64,000 nucleotides of DNA, taken from NCBI GenBank assembly GCA_030446805.1, contig JAUJMO010000001.1:699141-763140 (forward strand), given 5' to 3'. The notes under the pieces are model-generated. The model searched no databases and had not been told where the DNA came from. It saw nothing but the letters and a program-made list of their open reading frames with translations. The DNA is from Caulobacteraceae bacterium. Its GTDB lineage: Bacteria > Pseudomonadota > Alphaproteobacteria > Caulobacterales > Caulobacteraceae. Below, piece after piece: positions 17,686 to 26,127 of the stretch (position 1 is the first letter of the stretch; every line of letters begins with the position of its first letter). Both the position numbers and the translations under genes were made by a program.

Positions 17686-18163
17686 CGTCCTTCTGACGCC
17701 GTCGGGCTGGGCTCAAGTCGAAGACGTGTTGTCCGCCCTCAAGCGCAAGGGTTTGGAGGTCGGCCGTGACGACTTGGCCGACCTCGTAGCCAGTTGCGAC
17801 AAGCAGCGTTTCGAGCTCTCGACGGACGGCGTCCGGATCCGCGCCCGCCAAGGTCACACCCTGCCCATCCAGGGCGACTGGACGCCGGCGAGTCCGCCAC
17901 ATCGCCTGTATCATGGAACCCTGGACCGTTTGCTGGAGCCGATCCTCCGTAGCGGCCTGCTTCCGATGGCCCGCCATCACGTCCACCTTTCGCGGGACGA
18001 GGAAACAGCTCGCCGCGTCGGCAGCCGCCGGGGAGCCCCCGTGGTTCTTCAGATCAGAGCCGGCGAGTTGGCGGCCAGCGGCCAAAGCTTTTATCTGACC
18101 GGCAATGGAGTCTGGCTGACGGACCACGTGCCTCCGGAGTACTTGAGCCCCGTCCCAGCATGA
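17618..18163 (+). CDS. kptA: RNA 2'-phosphotransferase, Tpt1/KptA family
   Basis: A 181-residue Tpt1/KptA protein, close to the usual bacterial length. Family motifs are all visible: KTLSLWLRHRP (Arg16, His17), RARQGH (Arg75-His80), LYHGT at 97-101, and RHHVHLS at 119-125. These form the NAD+-binding ADP-ribosyltransferase fold that removes a 2'-phosphate from RNA using NAD+. In fungi this finishes tRNA splicing; in bacteria the natural substrate is unsettled, and repair of 2'-phosphorylated RNA ends or ADP-ribosylation of nucleic-acid ends have been proposed. The gene begins inside the HNH nuclease frame, which hints at a linked function. The frame is open back to 17261 but only as a shadow of the nuclease gene. 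Confidence 0.9.
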   Translation: MQQRTRISKTLSLWLRHRPGEADVLLTPSGWAQVEDVLSALKRKGLEVGRDDLADLVASCDKQRFELSTDGVRIRARQGHTLPIQGDWTPASPPHRLYHGTLDRLLEPILRSGLLPMARHHVHLSRDEETARRVGSRRGAPVVLQIRAGELAASGQSFYLTGNGVWLTDHVPPEYLSPVPA

Positions 18164-18425
18164 CGTCCCCTGAGCTGGCGGAAGGAATGTTCATCCGGCC
18201 CGGAGCCGTGTTCCCGCATGTGGGTTCGACTGGCTGCAGAGCGCTTGGCGCTCCGGCGGGGTGGGGCCGGGCACATCGTCGGAGGCGCCCAACTTGCGGA
18301 GGGTCTTGGGGTCGATCCCGGTCCTGCGGACCTTCGACCTGCGGCGCCGGCGCAACGCCCCGCTGCTTCCGCTCCGGCCTGCGGCGGCGAACGAAACCCG
18401 GCGATGCGGTTCCCGTTGATGAAGG

Positions 18426-18809
18426 ATGCAGCAGAGCACACCGATCCGGCCCATAGTCGTCCTGGTCGTGGATGACGAGCCCCTGGTTCGAATGCTCGGG
18501 GTGGACGTGCTCGAGGATGCGGGCTTCGCCGTTGTGGAGGCCGGGAACGCGGCCGAGGCGCTGGAAAAGCTCCGCGCCCATCCCGAGGTCCGCTTGGTGT
18601 TCACCGACGTCAACATGCCCGGTGAATTGAACGGGCTGGAGCTCGCGCAAGTCATCCATGAGCGTCGGCCTGACATCCGCCTCCTGATCGCCTCGGGCCA
18701 GGTGCGCCCAAGCCAGGATGAACTGCCCGCGGAGGGTCAATTCCTTCCCAAGCCCTGGAACGCCGACGAGGTTGTCGGGCGGATCAGAAGAATGCTGGAT
18801 CCAGCCTGA
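18426..18809 (+). CDS. Single-domain response regulator (CheY-like)
   Basis: A 127-residue receiver domain with no output domain. The acidic pocket VVDDEP and phosphoacceptor Asp61 (VFTDVNMPG) are present, as are a switch Ser/Thr region (LLIASGQ) and the conserved Lys in LPKPW. The FTDVNMPG and late LPKPW pattern is typical of receivers paired with HWE-type histidine kinases in alphaproteobacteria. No kinase lies beside it, so it is an orphan here. Start at ATG 18426; the ribosome site is weak. Confidence 0.85.
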   Translation: MQQSTPIRPIVVLVVDDEPLVRMLGVDVLEDAGFAVVEAGNAAEALEKLRAHPEVRLVFTDVNMPGELNGLELAQVIHERRPDIRLLIASGQVRPSQDELPAEGQFLPKPWNADEVVGRIRRMLDPA

Positions 18810-18851
18810 GGCTCGAACGATGACCAGCTCAGTCCACCCCATAGCTTCGGC

Positions 18852-19604
18852 ATGACCGGGCGGGCCGCCCCACACCCCTTCTCCCTGGCCGGACGCACCG
18901 CCCTGGTGACCGGAGCGGGTCGCGGGCTTGGCCGCGAAATCGCGCGGTCCCTGGCGGCTGCGGGCGCTTGCGTGGTGCTGAACGGTCGCAACGCCGCCCC
19001 CCTGGACGCCCTGGCCGCGGAACTGGGGACGGCGCGTGTCGCCGCCTTCGACATCACGGCTCCGGAGGCGGCGGAGCAACTCAGGCAGCAGGGCCCCATC
19101 GACATCCTGGTCAACGCCGCTGGTCTTCGCGACCGGGCGCCGCTGGCCGACCTGGACCCAGGCAGGGTCCGGGCCATGCTGGAGACCAATCTCCTGGGCG
19201 CCTTTGCGCTCTGCCGCGCCGCGGCCCCCGAGATGAGCGGGCGCGGTTGGGGCCGGATCATCAACCTGACATCCATCGCCGGCCCGATCGCCCGAGGCGG
19301 CGATGCGGCCTACACGGCGGCCAAGGGCGGACTGGAGGCGCTCACCCGCGCGCTGGCTGCGGAACTCGGGCCTTCGGGCGTCACGGTGAATGCGCTGGCG
19401 CCCGGCTACTTCGCCACCGAAGCCAATGCGGAGGCGATGGCCGATCCGGGCGTTGCAGCCTGGCTGGCGCGGCGAACCTCGCTGGGCCGCTGGGGACGCC
19501 CGGAGGAGATCGGCGGGGCGGTGGTCTTCCTGGCTTCAGACGCGGCCAGCTTCATCACAGGCGTCACCCTGCCCGTGGACGGCGGCCACCTCAGCCACTT
19601 CTAA
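18852..19604 (+). CDS. Short-chain dehydrogenase/reductase
   Basis: A 250-residue classical SDR. It has the cofactor motif TGAGRGLG, NAAG after beta-4, the catalytic Ser in NLTSIAG, the Tyr-x3-Lys dyad in AAYTAAKGG, and the C-terminal substrate motif GRWGRPEEIGG that ends many 3-oxoacyl-ACP reductase-like and gluconate 5-dehydrogenase-like proteins. Starts at ATG 18852. It runs toward panC and the two coding ends overlap by 14 bases. Likely an NAD(P)H-dependent oxidoreductase of a sugar acid or acyl substrate; the exact substrate cannot be assigned. Confidence 0.88.
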   Translation: MTGRAAPHPFSLAGRTALVTGAGRGLGREIARSLAAAGACVVLNGRNAAPLDALAAELGTARVAAFDITAPEAAEQLRQQGPIDILVNAAGLRDRAPLADLDPGRVRAMLETNLLGAFALCRAAAPEMSGRGWGRIINLTSIAGPIARGGDAAYTAAKGGLEALTRALAAELGPSGVTVNALAPGYFATEANAEAMADPGVAAWLARRTSLGRWGRPEEIGGAVVFLASDAASFITGVTLPVDGGHLSHF

Positions 19605-20436
19605 GCACGAGATTGTCGATCAGCCGCGTGCCCCCGATCCGAACGGCCAGCGAGGCCAGGGCCCCCTCCCCCGCCTCGCTGCTGATCTCCGCCAAGGTCT
19701 CGGGATGGGCGACGCTGACGTAATCGGGGCGGGCCAGCGGCTCGGCCGAGAGCACCTCCGCCATGCGGCGACGCAGTCCTTCTCCGTCCCGTGCGCCGCC
19801 CCGGAAGGTCCGCTCGGCAGCCGACAGGGCGCGGAACAGCACGGTGGCGGCGGTCCGCTCCTCCGCGCCCAGATAGCTGTTCCGGCTGCTCATGGCCAAG
19901 CCGTCCGCCTCGCGCACGGTGGGCGCCACGACCACCTCGAGCGGCACATCCAGATCCCTGACCACCTGCCGAATGACGGCGCATTGCTGCGCGTCCTTCT
20001 GGCCGAAATAGGCCCGGCGGGGCTGGACGATGTTCAACAGCTTCAGCACCACGGTGGCCACGCCTGCGAAATGCCCCGGGCGCACCGCGCCCTCCAGCAG
20101 GGAGGCCAGGGGCCCCACCTCGACGCGGGTGTCGAACCCTGCCGGGTAGAGGTCGGCGACCCCGGGGGTGAACACCGCGTCCACGCCCGCGCTTTCCAGC
20201 TTCGTCAGGTCGGCTTCCAGGGCGCGAGGATAGCGGCCGAAGTCCTCATCCGGGCCGAACTGCAGCGGATTGACGAACAGACTGGCCACGGCCGTCCCGC
20301 ATTCGGCCTTGGCCTGCCGCATCAAGGCGAGATGCCCCTCGTGCAGAAAGCCCATGGTGGGCACGAACCCCACCGGCCCGACAATTTGGGCCCGCCAGGC
20401 CCGCACCTCCGCCGGCGTGAGCAGGCGGCGCGTCAA
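19591..20436 (-). CDS. panC: Pantothenate synthetase (pantoate-beta-alanine ligase)
   Basis: A 281-residue PanC. The nucleotidyl-transfer motif TMGFLHEGH, the [16 protein letters not shown] pantoate-binding segment, YFGQKDAQQ and MSSRNSYL (the KMSKS-like loop) are all present. It catalyses ATP-dependent joining of pantoate and beta-alanine to pantothenate, the last step of vitamin B5 synthesis, in the cytoplasm. The start is TTG at 20436, overlapping the panB stop as TTGA, so it is translationally coupled to panB. Convergent with the SDR gene. Confidence 0.94.
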   Translation of the reverse strand: MTRRLLTPAEVRAWRAQIVGPVGFVPTMGFLHEGHLALMRQAKAECGTAVASLFVNPLQFGPDEDFGRYPRALEADLTKLESAGVDAVFTPGVADLYPAGFDTRVEVGPLASLLEGAVRPGHFAGVATVVLKLLNIVQPRRAYFGQKDAQQCAVIRQVVRDLDVPLEVVVAPTVREADGLAMSSRNSYLGAEERTAATVLFRALSAAERTFRGGARDGEGLRRRMAEVLSAEPLARPDYVSVAHPETLAEISSEAGEGALASLAVRIGGTRLIDNLVLRSG

Positions 20437-21263
20437 AGCCCGACCAGGGCTTCGCGAAGCACGGCGTCGTCCATCTTGGAACTCTGCGCGTCGGTGGGAA
20501 ACGCGCCCGAGCGCACCTGCGCCGTGTAATCGCTCAAGGCGGCCGTGATCGCCGCACCGATCTCGCCGAAGACCCGCGCATGCCGCGGCGGCTTGTCCTC
20601 GCCCAGCCCCAGGATGTCGTGCCAGACCTGCACCTGCCCGTCGCAGCCGGCCCCGGCCCCGATCCCGATGATCGGGATGCGCAGCCGCTCGCGCACGGCC
20701 GCGGCCAGGGGCGCGGGCACGAGCTCCAGCACCAGGGCGAAAGCCCCTGCCCTTTCCACAGCCAGGGCGTCCTCGACCAGTTTACGGGCCGCCGCCGCAT
20801 CCCGCGCTTGCACGCGCACGCCGATCTGGTGCGACGATTGCGGGGTGAAGCCCAGGTGCCCCATCACGGGAACGCCTCGGGTCACCAGCGCCTCGATCAC
20901 GGCCACCATCGGACCGGCGCCTTCCAGCTTCACGGCCTGGACGCCCGCCTCTCGCAGCAGGCGGCCGGCCGAATGCAAGGCGGTCGACTCGTCCGCATAG
21001 GTGAGGAACGGGAGGTCACCGATCACCAAGGCCCGTTGGCTGCCCCGCACCACGGCCGCGGCGTGGCGAACCGCATCGTCCAGCGTGACCGGCAAGGTCG
21101 TCTCGTGGCCCAACACCACCATGCCCAGGCTGTCGCCCACCAGCAGCAAGGGCACGCCCGCCCGTTCCGCCATCCAGGCCGACGGTGCGTCATAGGCGGT
21201 CAGCATGGGGATTCGCTCCCCCGCGGCCTTCATGGCCGCCAAGTCCCTGAGCGTGATCCGCAT
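20433..21263 (-). CDS. panB: 3-methyl-2-oxobutanoate hydroxymethyltransferase
   Basis: A 276-residue PanB, the first committed enzyme of pantothenate synthesis (ketopantoate from alpha-ketoisovalerate and methylene-tetrahydrofolate). Recognised from [45 protein letters not shown] and [19 protein letters not shown]. The ATG at 21263 has GGAGG 8 bases upstream, so the longer frame back to 21383 is rejected. It forms an operon with panC through an overlapping stop and start. Confidence 0.95.
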   Translation of the reverse strand: MRITLRDLAAMKAAGERIPMLTAYDAPSAWMAERAGVPLLLVGDSLGMVVLGHETTLPVTLDDAVRHAAAVVRGSQRALVIGDLPFLTYADESTALHSAGRLLREAGVQAVKLEGAGPMVAVIEALVTRGVPVMGHLGFTPQSSHQIGVRVQARDAAAARKLVEDALAVERAGAFALVLELVPAPLAAAVRERLRIPIIGIGAGAGCDGQVQVWHDILGLGEDKPPRHARVFGEIGAAITAALSDYTAQVRSGAFPTDAQSSKMDDAVLREALVGL

Positions 21264-21460
21264 GGCGCCTCCGACCTTGGCCTCTCCGGCCACGCGGCCT
21301 AGCTGACGCGGGCCCGTTTGTCTCGCAGTTGCGGCTGGGGCCTGGGCCTGCACAGGATCCAGGTCGTCCGGGCCAAGCCCCATGGGCTCACCGTTATGGA
21401 GGCCGGGGCGCTTTTCGCCGCAGGCGAGCCATCCAGCCGCCGAGCACTTATCTTCACCCC

Positions 21461-22150
21461 ATGCGCCGTCCAGCCCTCGCCCTCGTCACCCTCCTCGCCG
21501 CCCCGCTTCTCTCCGGACCGGCCTCCTCGGCCAGCCCGGCCCAGCCCGCAGTGGTGGAGCTGTTCACCAGCCAGGGCTGCTCCTCCTGCCCGCCGGCCAA
21601 CGCCGCCGTGGCCTCTATCGCCGACCGGCCGGACGTGCTGGCGCTCAGTTTCGGGGTGACCTACTGGGACCAGCTCGGCTGGACGGACACCTTCGGCCAT
21701 CCCGCCTTCACCGAACGGCAATGGGCCTACGCCCGTCGCTTCAGGCGCGACCAAGTCTATACGCCCCAGGTGGTGGTCAACGGCCGCGTGCACAGCGTCG
21801 GCAACAGCCGGCCGCTGCTGGACAGGTTGGTACGGGAGAACGACCGCCGCGGCGGTCCCAGTGTCGCTCTGGGCGACGGAGCGGTCTCGGTGGGCGCGGG
21901 CGCCGGCCGGGCCGAGGTGTGGATGGTGCGCTACGACCCGCGCACCCTTCCCGTGCCGATCCGACGCGGAGAGAACGGGGGCAAGACCCTGCCCCACCGC
22001 AATGTGGTGCGCGAGCTCGTCAAGGTCGGCGACTGGACCGGCGCGGCCAACCGTTACGCCTTGCCCAAGGCGACACAAGCGGGCCTGCGCACGGCGGTCC
22101 TGGTCCAGTCCGGGACCACGGGCGCAATTCTCGCGGCCGCCAAGGGCTGA
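21461..22150 (+). CDS. DUF1223 exported thioredoxin-fold protein
   Basis: A 229-residue protein with a signal sequence ([18 protein letters not shown]) and a thioredoxin-like N-terminal half containing [16 protein letters not shown], the CxxC of DUF1223. The next segment, [19 protein letters not shown], is also diagnostic. The family is widespread in alphaproteobacteria and uncharacterised; a periplasmic thiol role is an inference from the CxxC and the fold. Divergent from panB across about 200 bases. Confidence 0.85.
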   Translation: MRRPALALVTLLAAPLLSGPASSASPAQPAVVELFTSQGCSSCPPANAAVASIADRPDVLALSFGVTYWDQLGWTDTFGHPAFTERQWAYARRFRRDQVYTPQVVVNGRVHSVGNSRPLLDRLVRENDRRGGPSVALGDGAVSVGAGAGRAEVWMVRYDPRTLPVPIRRGENGGKTLPHRNVVRELVKVGDWTGAANRYALPKATQAGLRTAVLVQSGTTGAILAAAKG

Positions 22151-22154
22151 GCCC

Positions 22155-22424
22155 CTAGGCGGCGTCGATCCAACGACGCGCGGCGCGCTGCGCCTCGGCG
22201 ATGTCGTCCCGGTCCATCTCGGCGCTGAGCTCGCGGCGGTAGCTCTTGGCCTCCTCCGACCCGCGCATGGCGGCGAGGTTGAACAGCATGTGCGCCGAGA
22301 TCAGGTCCAGCGGCGCTCCGCCCTGGCCCGTCGAATAGAGCAGCCCCATCCGGAACAGCTCATCGCCGGTGGCCTCCGGCCCCGGCAGCGGCAGCCCGCC
22401 CGTGTCTCCCATTTCCATCAGCAT
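22155..22424 (-). CDS. Small Sel1-like repeat protein
   Basis: An 89-residue protein with one recognisable Sel1/TPR-like repeat: LFRMGLLYSTGQGGAPLDLI followed by AHMLFNLAAMRGSEEAKSY. The C-terminus is helical and ends in a positively charged segment. The stop lies just past the end of the convergent DUF1223 gene. Start at ATG 22424; a second in-frame ATG two codons later is equally possible. Sel1 repeats are protein-interaction modules; no partner is suggested by the context. Confidence 0.72.
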   Translation of the reverse strand: MLMEMGDTGGLPLPGPEATGDELFRMGLLYSTGQGGAPLDLISAHMLFNLAAMRGSEEAKSYRRELSAEMDRDDIAEAQRAARRWIDAA

Positions 22425-22549
22425 CGAACGACCCTGTCCCCTTCGGATCGACGGACCTTCTGTCCGCGAGCCCGATCAGAGGGGCAGGAAGCGCCCTGCC
22501 CGCTTGAGATAGAGTTAACAGCGAATCACCCTGAATCGGCGCGTCAAGG

Positions 22550-23272
22550 TCACCGCCGCTGCCCGCTTCCGAAGAGCAGCTTGCGGGCTTTGTCGGCCTC
22601 AGGGCCACGGCCCGCCAGGGGGCGACGGAGCTCCTCGCCCACCTTGTGGCCGCGCTGCACGGCCTCGCGCGCGCCGACGCGTTCGAACCACGCCTTGAGG
22701 CTGGGGAAGCGGTCCAGGTCCATGCCCTGCATTCGGTGCGGTACGATCCAGGGCCAGATGGCCATGTCCGCGATGCTGTACTCGCCCGCCACGAAGTCCC
22801 GGTCGCCGAGCCTGCGGTCCAGCACGCCGTAGAGCCGGGCTACTTCGTTGGTGTAGCGGGCCACGCCATAGGCCAGCATGCGTTGATCGCTTACGATCGA
22901 GGGGGCGTAGCCCCGGAAATGGTGGGCCTGACCGCACATGGGCCCCAGCCCTCCCATTTGCCAGAACAGCCACTGGCCGACTTCGACGCGGGACCGCTCG
23001 TCGGCGCCGAAGAACCTGCCGGACTTGCGCGCGAGGTACTGCAGGATGGCGCCGGACTCGAAGACCGAGATCGGCGCGCCGTCCGTGGACTCCGGATCCA
23101 CGATCGCCGGCATGCGGTTGTTGGGGCTGATCGCCAGGAATTCGGGCGTGAACTGCTCGCCCGCGCCGATGTCGACCGGGTGGACCTCATAGGGCAGCTC
23201 CATCTCCTCCAGGGCGATGGTCACCTTCCAGCCGTTGGGCGTGGGCCAGTAGTGGAGCTGGATCGGCTGCAC
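22550..23272 (-). CDS. Glutathione S-transferase family protein (YfcG/YghU-like)
   Basis: A 240-residue GST. It begins with YWPTPNGWKVTIALEE, the TPNG turn that carries the catalytic Thr/Asn of Nu-class (YfcG/YghU) enzymes. NNRMPAIVDPE follows, the cis-proline glutathione-binding loop. The C-terminal helical domain contains FVAGEYSIADMAIWPW, the N-capping box of GSTs. The GTG at 23272 is chosen because AAGGAG lies 6 bases upstream; the frame extends further without conserved sequence. Probably a disulfide-bond oxidoreductase acting on glutathione conjugates or peroxides. Confidence 0.88.
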   Translation of the reverse strand: MQPIQLHYWPTPNGWKVTIALEEMELPYEVHPVDIGAGEQFTPEFLAISPNNRMPAIVDPESTDGAPISVFESGAILQYLARKSGRFFGADERSRVEVGQWLFWQMGGLGPMCGQAHHFRGYAPSIVSDQRMLAYGVARYTNEVARLYGVLDRRLGDRDFVAGEYSIADMAIWPWIVPHRMQGMDLDRFPSLKAWFERVGAREAVQRGHKVGEELRRPLAGRGPEADKARKLLFGSGQRR

Positions 23273-23381
23273 GAATCTCCTTCCCGCGTTTTCTTCCACG
23301 ATGCACGCCGGCAACGGGCGCGCCAAGCTGGCTGACGAGCTGGTTCAGCCTCGGTTCAGGGTGGCGGATCGAACCTCGGCC

Positions 23382-23397
23382 TTAACGAGACGTTAAC
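23382..23397 (+). promoter_or_regulatory. CtrA-type binding box
   Basis: TTAACGAGACGTTAAC fits the full CtrA consensus TTAA-N7-TTAAC exactly. It lies about 30 bases upstream of the first RcnB-like gene and about 110 bases upstream of the divergent GST gene. CtrA is the master cell-cycle regulator of Caulobacterales; a box this close to the gene would overlap the promoter. Confidence 0.6.
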
Positions 23398-23425
23398 GAC
23401 TTCGAACGTGCAAAAGGAGAATAGG

Positions 23426-23899
23426 TTGACGCTGGTCCTGCCCGTCGTTCTGGCCCTGAGCCTCGCCGTCCCGGCCGCAGCCTCCGCATCCGTGGTCCGC
23501 ACCAGCCTGCTGACCACCGACCCGGCGCCGCTGATCAAGGTGGATCACAAGGGCAAACACCGCGGAAAGGGCCACGGCCGGGGCCGCCACCACTTCGACT
23601 ACGACGACCGGGACGACCGCTATGATGAGCGCCGCGCCTACCGTCAGGGTCTGCGCGACGGTCGCCGGGAGGCTCACGGCGACTACTATGAACCCGGGCG
23701 CCATGGCGGCTATCCCCGCTATGACCGGGGCGATTACCTGCCGCCGCATCACCGGTCCTATGTGATCAACGACTACGATCGCTACGGCTTTCCGCCGCCG
23801 CCGCGGGGCTGCCGTTATGTGCAGGTCGGCCAGAACACCTATCTCACTCAAATCGCGACCGGGCTGATCCTGAACGCCTTTCTCGGCGGCGGCTACTGA
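23426..23899 (+). CDS. RcnB-like exported protein 1
   Basis: A 157-residue predicted periplasmic protein. A signal peptide (TLVLPVVLALSLAVPAAASA) is followed by a His/Asp/Arg-rich charged region (residues about 35-90) and a C-terminal RcnB-type domain: RGDYLPPHHRSYVINDYDRY, PPPPRGCRY, LTQIATGLIL. RcnB proteins in E. coli influence nickel/cobalt homeostasis. The frame opens at GTG 23408, but AAAGGAGA at 23413-23420 is correctly spaced for TTG at 23426, which places the signal peptide at the N-terminus. A CtrA box lies upstream. A paralogue follows 30 bases downstream. Confidence 0.75.
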   Translation: MTLVLPVVLALSLAVPAAASASVVRTSLLTTDPAPLIKVDHKGKHRGKGHGRGRHHFDYDDRDDRYDERRAYRQGLRDGRREAHGDYYEPGRHGGYPRYDRGDYLPPHHRSYVINDYDRYGFPPPPRGCRYVQVGQNTYLTQIATGLILNAFLGGGY

Positions 23900-23929
23900 C
23901 CGGCCGGCATGAAGCAAGGGAGCACCACC

Positions 23930-24616
23930 ATGAGGAGAGCGCTGTCCGCAACCCTCGCCTTTGCGGCGCTTGCGCCGCTGGCGGCCGAGGTCCAGGCGCA
24001 GGATGCAGGCGATCGACGCGCCGAGCGACAGGAGCAACGGGAGCAACTTCGGGAGGCCAACCGCGCCATCGGCGAGCGGCTGTCCGGAGCCTTCGGCGGC
24101 GGCGACCGCAGGGAGGATCGACGGGAGTTCCGCGAAGATCGACGGGAGTTCCGCGAAGACCGACGTGAGCTCCGGGAGGATCTGCGCGAGGCTCGGCGCG
24201 AATTCCGTCGCGGCGATCGCAATCGCTACGTCTACGTCCAGCCGCGGAACTACTACTACAGCCAGCCGAGCTTCGGCTTCAACTATGGCTATAGCCAGCC
24301 CTTCTACGGCTATAGCCAGCCCTACTACAGAGAGCCGTACTACGGCTACAGTCAACCCTACTACAGCCAGCCATATGGGTACGGCTACAGCGACTACGGC
24401 TATGGGAGCGGCTACGGCTATCATCCGTCCCGCCGCTGGGTGCGCGGGCAGTATTTGCCTCCCCAATACCGACGGGTCGTGATCCACGATTACCACCGCT
24501 ACGGCTACGGCCCGCCGCCTCACGGATATCAGTACTACCGAACCAACACCGGTGAGATCATCCTGGCGGCCATCGCCACCGGTCTGATCCTGTCTGTGTT
24601 CGCGAACGCCTTCTAA
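23930..24616 (+). CDS. RcnB-like exported protein 2, repeat-rich
   Basis: A 228-residue paralogue of the preceding gene. After a signal peptide (LSATLAFAALAPLAAEVQAQ) comes a charged repeat with REDRREF units (residues about 60-85), then a Tyr/Ser/Gln/Pro-rich region with repeated YSQP and GYSQPYY units (about 105-150). The C-terminal RcnB-type domain repeats VRGQYLPPQYRRVVIHDY, RYGYGPPPHGYQYY and AIATGLIL. ATG 23930 is preferred over 23909 because AGGGAG is correctly spaced upstream. The repeat region is probably disordered and prone to length change. It ends just before a strong hairpin. Confidence 0.75.
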   Translation: MRRALSATLAFAALAPLAAEVQAQDAGDRRAERQEQREQLREANRAIGERLSGAFGGGDRREDRREFREDRREFREDRRELREDLREARREFRRGDRNRYVYVQPRNYYYSQPSFGFNYGYSQPFYGYSQPYYREPYYGYSQPYYSQPYGYGYSDYGYGSGYGYHPSRRWVRGQYLPPQYRRVVIHDYHRYGYGPPPHGYQYYRTNTGEIILAAIATGLILSVFANAF

Positions 24617-24633
24617 GCCCGGACGAGGTCGAT

Positions 24634-24659
24634 GGGGAGCGGCGTCCACGCCGCTCCCC
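24634..24659. terminator. Bidirectional hairpin between the RcnB-like genes and gatB
   Basis: GGGGAGCGGCG-TCCA-CGCCGCTCCCC is a perfect 11-bp stem with a 4-base loop, placed 18 bases after the second RcnB-like gene and about 10 bases after the gatB stop on the other strand. The plus side is followed by ATTCTTG, a weak T-tract. It can serve both convergent transcripts. Confidence 0.7.
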
Positions 24660-24669
24660 ATTCTTGCGC

Positions 24670-26127
24670 CTAGTCGATGCCGAGCCTGGCCCTCAGCACG
24701 GCGTTGACCACCGCCGGATTGGCCTTGCCGCCGGTCTCCTTCATCACCTGGCCCACGAACCAGCCGATGGCCTGAGGCTTGGTCTTCACCGCCTCGGCCT
24801 TCTCGGGATTGGCGGCGATCAGCTTGTCGGCCGCAGCCTCCAGCGCGCCCGTGTCGCTGACCTGGACCAGGCCCTCGCGCTCGACGATCTCGCGCGCGCT
24901 CCCCTCGCCGGCCCAAAGCTTGTCGAACACCGTCTTGGCGATCTTGGAGGAGATGGTCCCGTCCTCGATCAGGCCGACCAACTCGCCAAGGGCTTCCGGC
25001 GCGATGGGGCTCTCGGCGATCCCACGATCCTCGGCCGAGAGCCGGCCCAGCAGGTCGTTCACCGTCCAGTTCGCGACGAGCTTGGCGTTGCGTGCTCCAG
25101 CGGCCCGCTCGAAAAAGGTGGCGCGTTCGTCCTCCGCCGTCAGAACCCCCGCGTCATAGGCCGTCAGCCCGTACTGCTCGGCGAAGCGCCTGCGGCGTGC
25201 GGCGGGGAGCTCGGGCAGCGAGGCCCGGATCTCCTCGATCCAGGCCTCCTCCAGCACCAGAGGCAGCAGGTCGGGATCGGGGAAGTAGCGGTAGTCGTGC
25301 GCCTCCTCCTTGGAGCGCATGGACCGCGTTTCGCCGCGGCCGGGGTCGAACAAACGCGTCTCCTGAGTGATCTTGCCCCCGTCCTCGAGGATCTCGACCT
25401 GGCGGCGCGCCTCGTACTCGATGGCCTGCATGATGAAGCGGAAGGAGTTCACGTTCTTGATCTCGCAGCGCGTGCCCAGCCCCTCCCCGGGGCGGCGCAC
25501 CGAGACGTTCACGTCGGCGCGAAGGTTGCCCTTCTCCATGTCCCCGTCGCAGGTGCCCAGCGCGCGGAGCAGGGTGCGCAGCGTCCGCACATAGGCGGCG
25601 GCGTCCTCGGCCGAGCGCATGTCGGGCCGGGAGACGATCTCCATCAGCGCCGTGCCCGAGCGGTTCAGATCGACGTAGGTGGAGTGGGGATCCATGTCGT
25701 GGATCGACTTGCCCGCGTCCTGCTCCAGGTGCAGCCGCTCGATGCCGACGGTGAAGGTCGAGCCGTCGTCGCGCTCCACCTCCAGCGCACCCTCGCCCAC
25801 TATGGGATGGTACAGCTGGCTGATCTGATAGCCCTGCGGCAGGTCCGGGTAGAAGTAGTTCTTGCGGTCGAACCGGCTGGTTCGATGGATCTGGGCGTTC
25901 AGCCCCAGCCCCGTCTTGACCGCCTGCTCCACGCAGAACCGGTTCAGCACGGGCAGCATGCCCGGGAAGCCGGCGTCCACCGTGGAGACCTGCGCGTTCG
26001 GCCCCGCGCCGAAACCCACGGCGGCGCCGGAGAAGAGTTTGGCCCGCGAGGCCACCTGGGCGTGGACCTCAAGGCCCAGGACGATCTCCCAAGGGCCTGT
26101 GCGGCCCTGGATCAGCGTGTCAGTCAT
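24670..26127 (-). CDS. gatB: Aspartyl/glutamyl-tRNA amidotransferase subunit B
   Basis: A 485-residue GatB, the tRNA-binding and kinase subunit of GatCAB, which converts Glu-tRNA(Gln) and Asp-tRNA(Asn) to the correct aminoacyl-tRNAs. Recognised from [60 protein letters not shown] and the C-terminal YqeY-like domain ([20 protein letters not shown]). The ATG overlaps by 8 bases the end of a DUF559 endonuclease gene wedged between gatA and gatB, an unusual arrangement. The rest of the operon (gatC, gatA) lies upstream on the same strand. Confidence 0.95.
   Translation of the reverse strand: MTDTLIQGRTGPWEIVLGLEVHAQVASRAKLFSGAAVGFGAGPNAQVSTVDAGFPGMLPVLNRFCVEQAVKTGLGLNAQIHRTSRFDRKNYFYPDLPQGYQISQLYHPIVGEGALEVERDDGSTFTVGIERLHLEQDAGKSIHDMDPHSTYVDLNRSGTALMEIVSRPDMRSAEDAAAYVRTLRTLLRALGTCDGDMEKGNLRADVNVSVRRPGEGLGTRCEIKNVNSFRFIMQAIEYEARRQVEILEDGGKITQETRLFDPGRGETRSMRSKEEAHDYRYFPDPDLLPLVLEEAWIEEIRASLPELPAARRRRFAEQYGLTAYDAGVLTAEDERATFFERAAGARNAKLVANWTVNDLLGRLSAEDRGIAESPIAPEALGELVGLIEDGTISSKIAKTVFDKLWAGEGSAREIVEREGLVQVSDTGALEAAADKLIAANPEKAEAVKTKPQAIGWFVGQVMKETGGKANPAVVNAVLRARLGID

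Noticed and set aside
18164..18425. Open frames between kptA and the response regulator
   Set aside because: No start with a ribosome site and no recognised domain on either strand.
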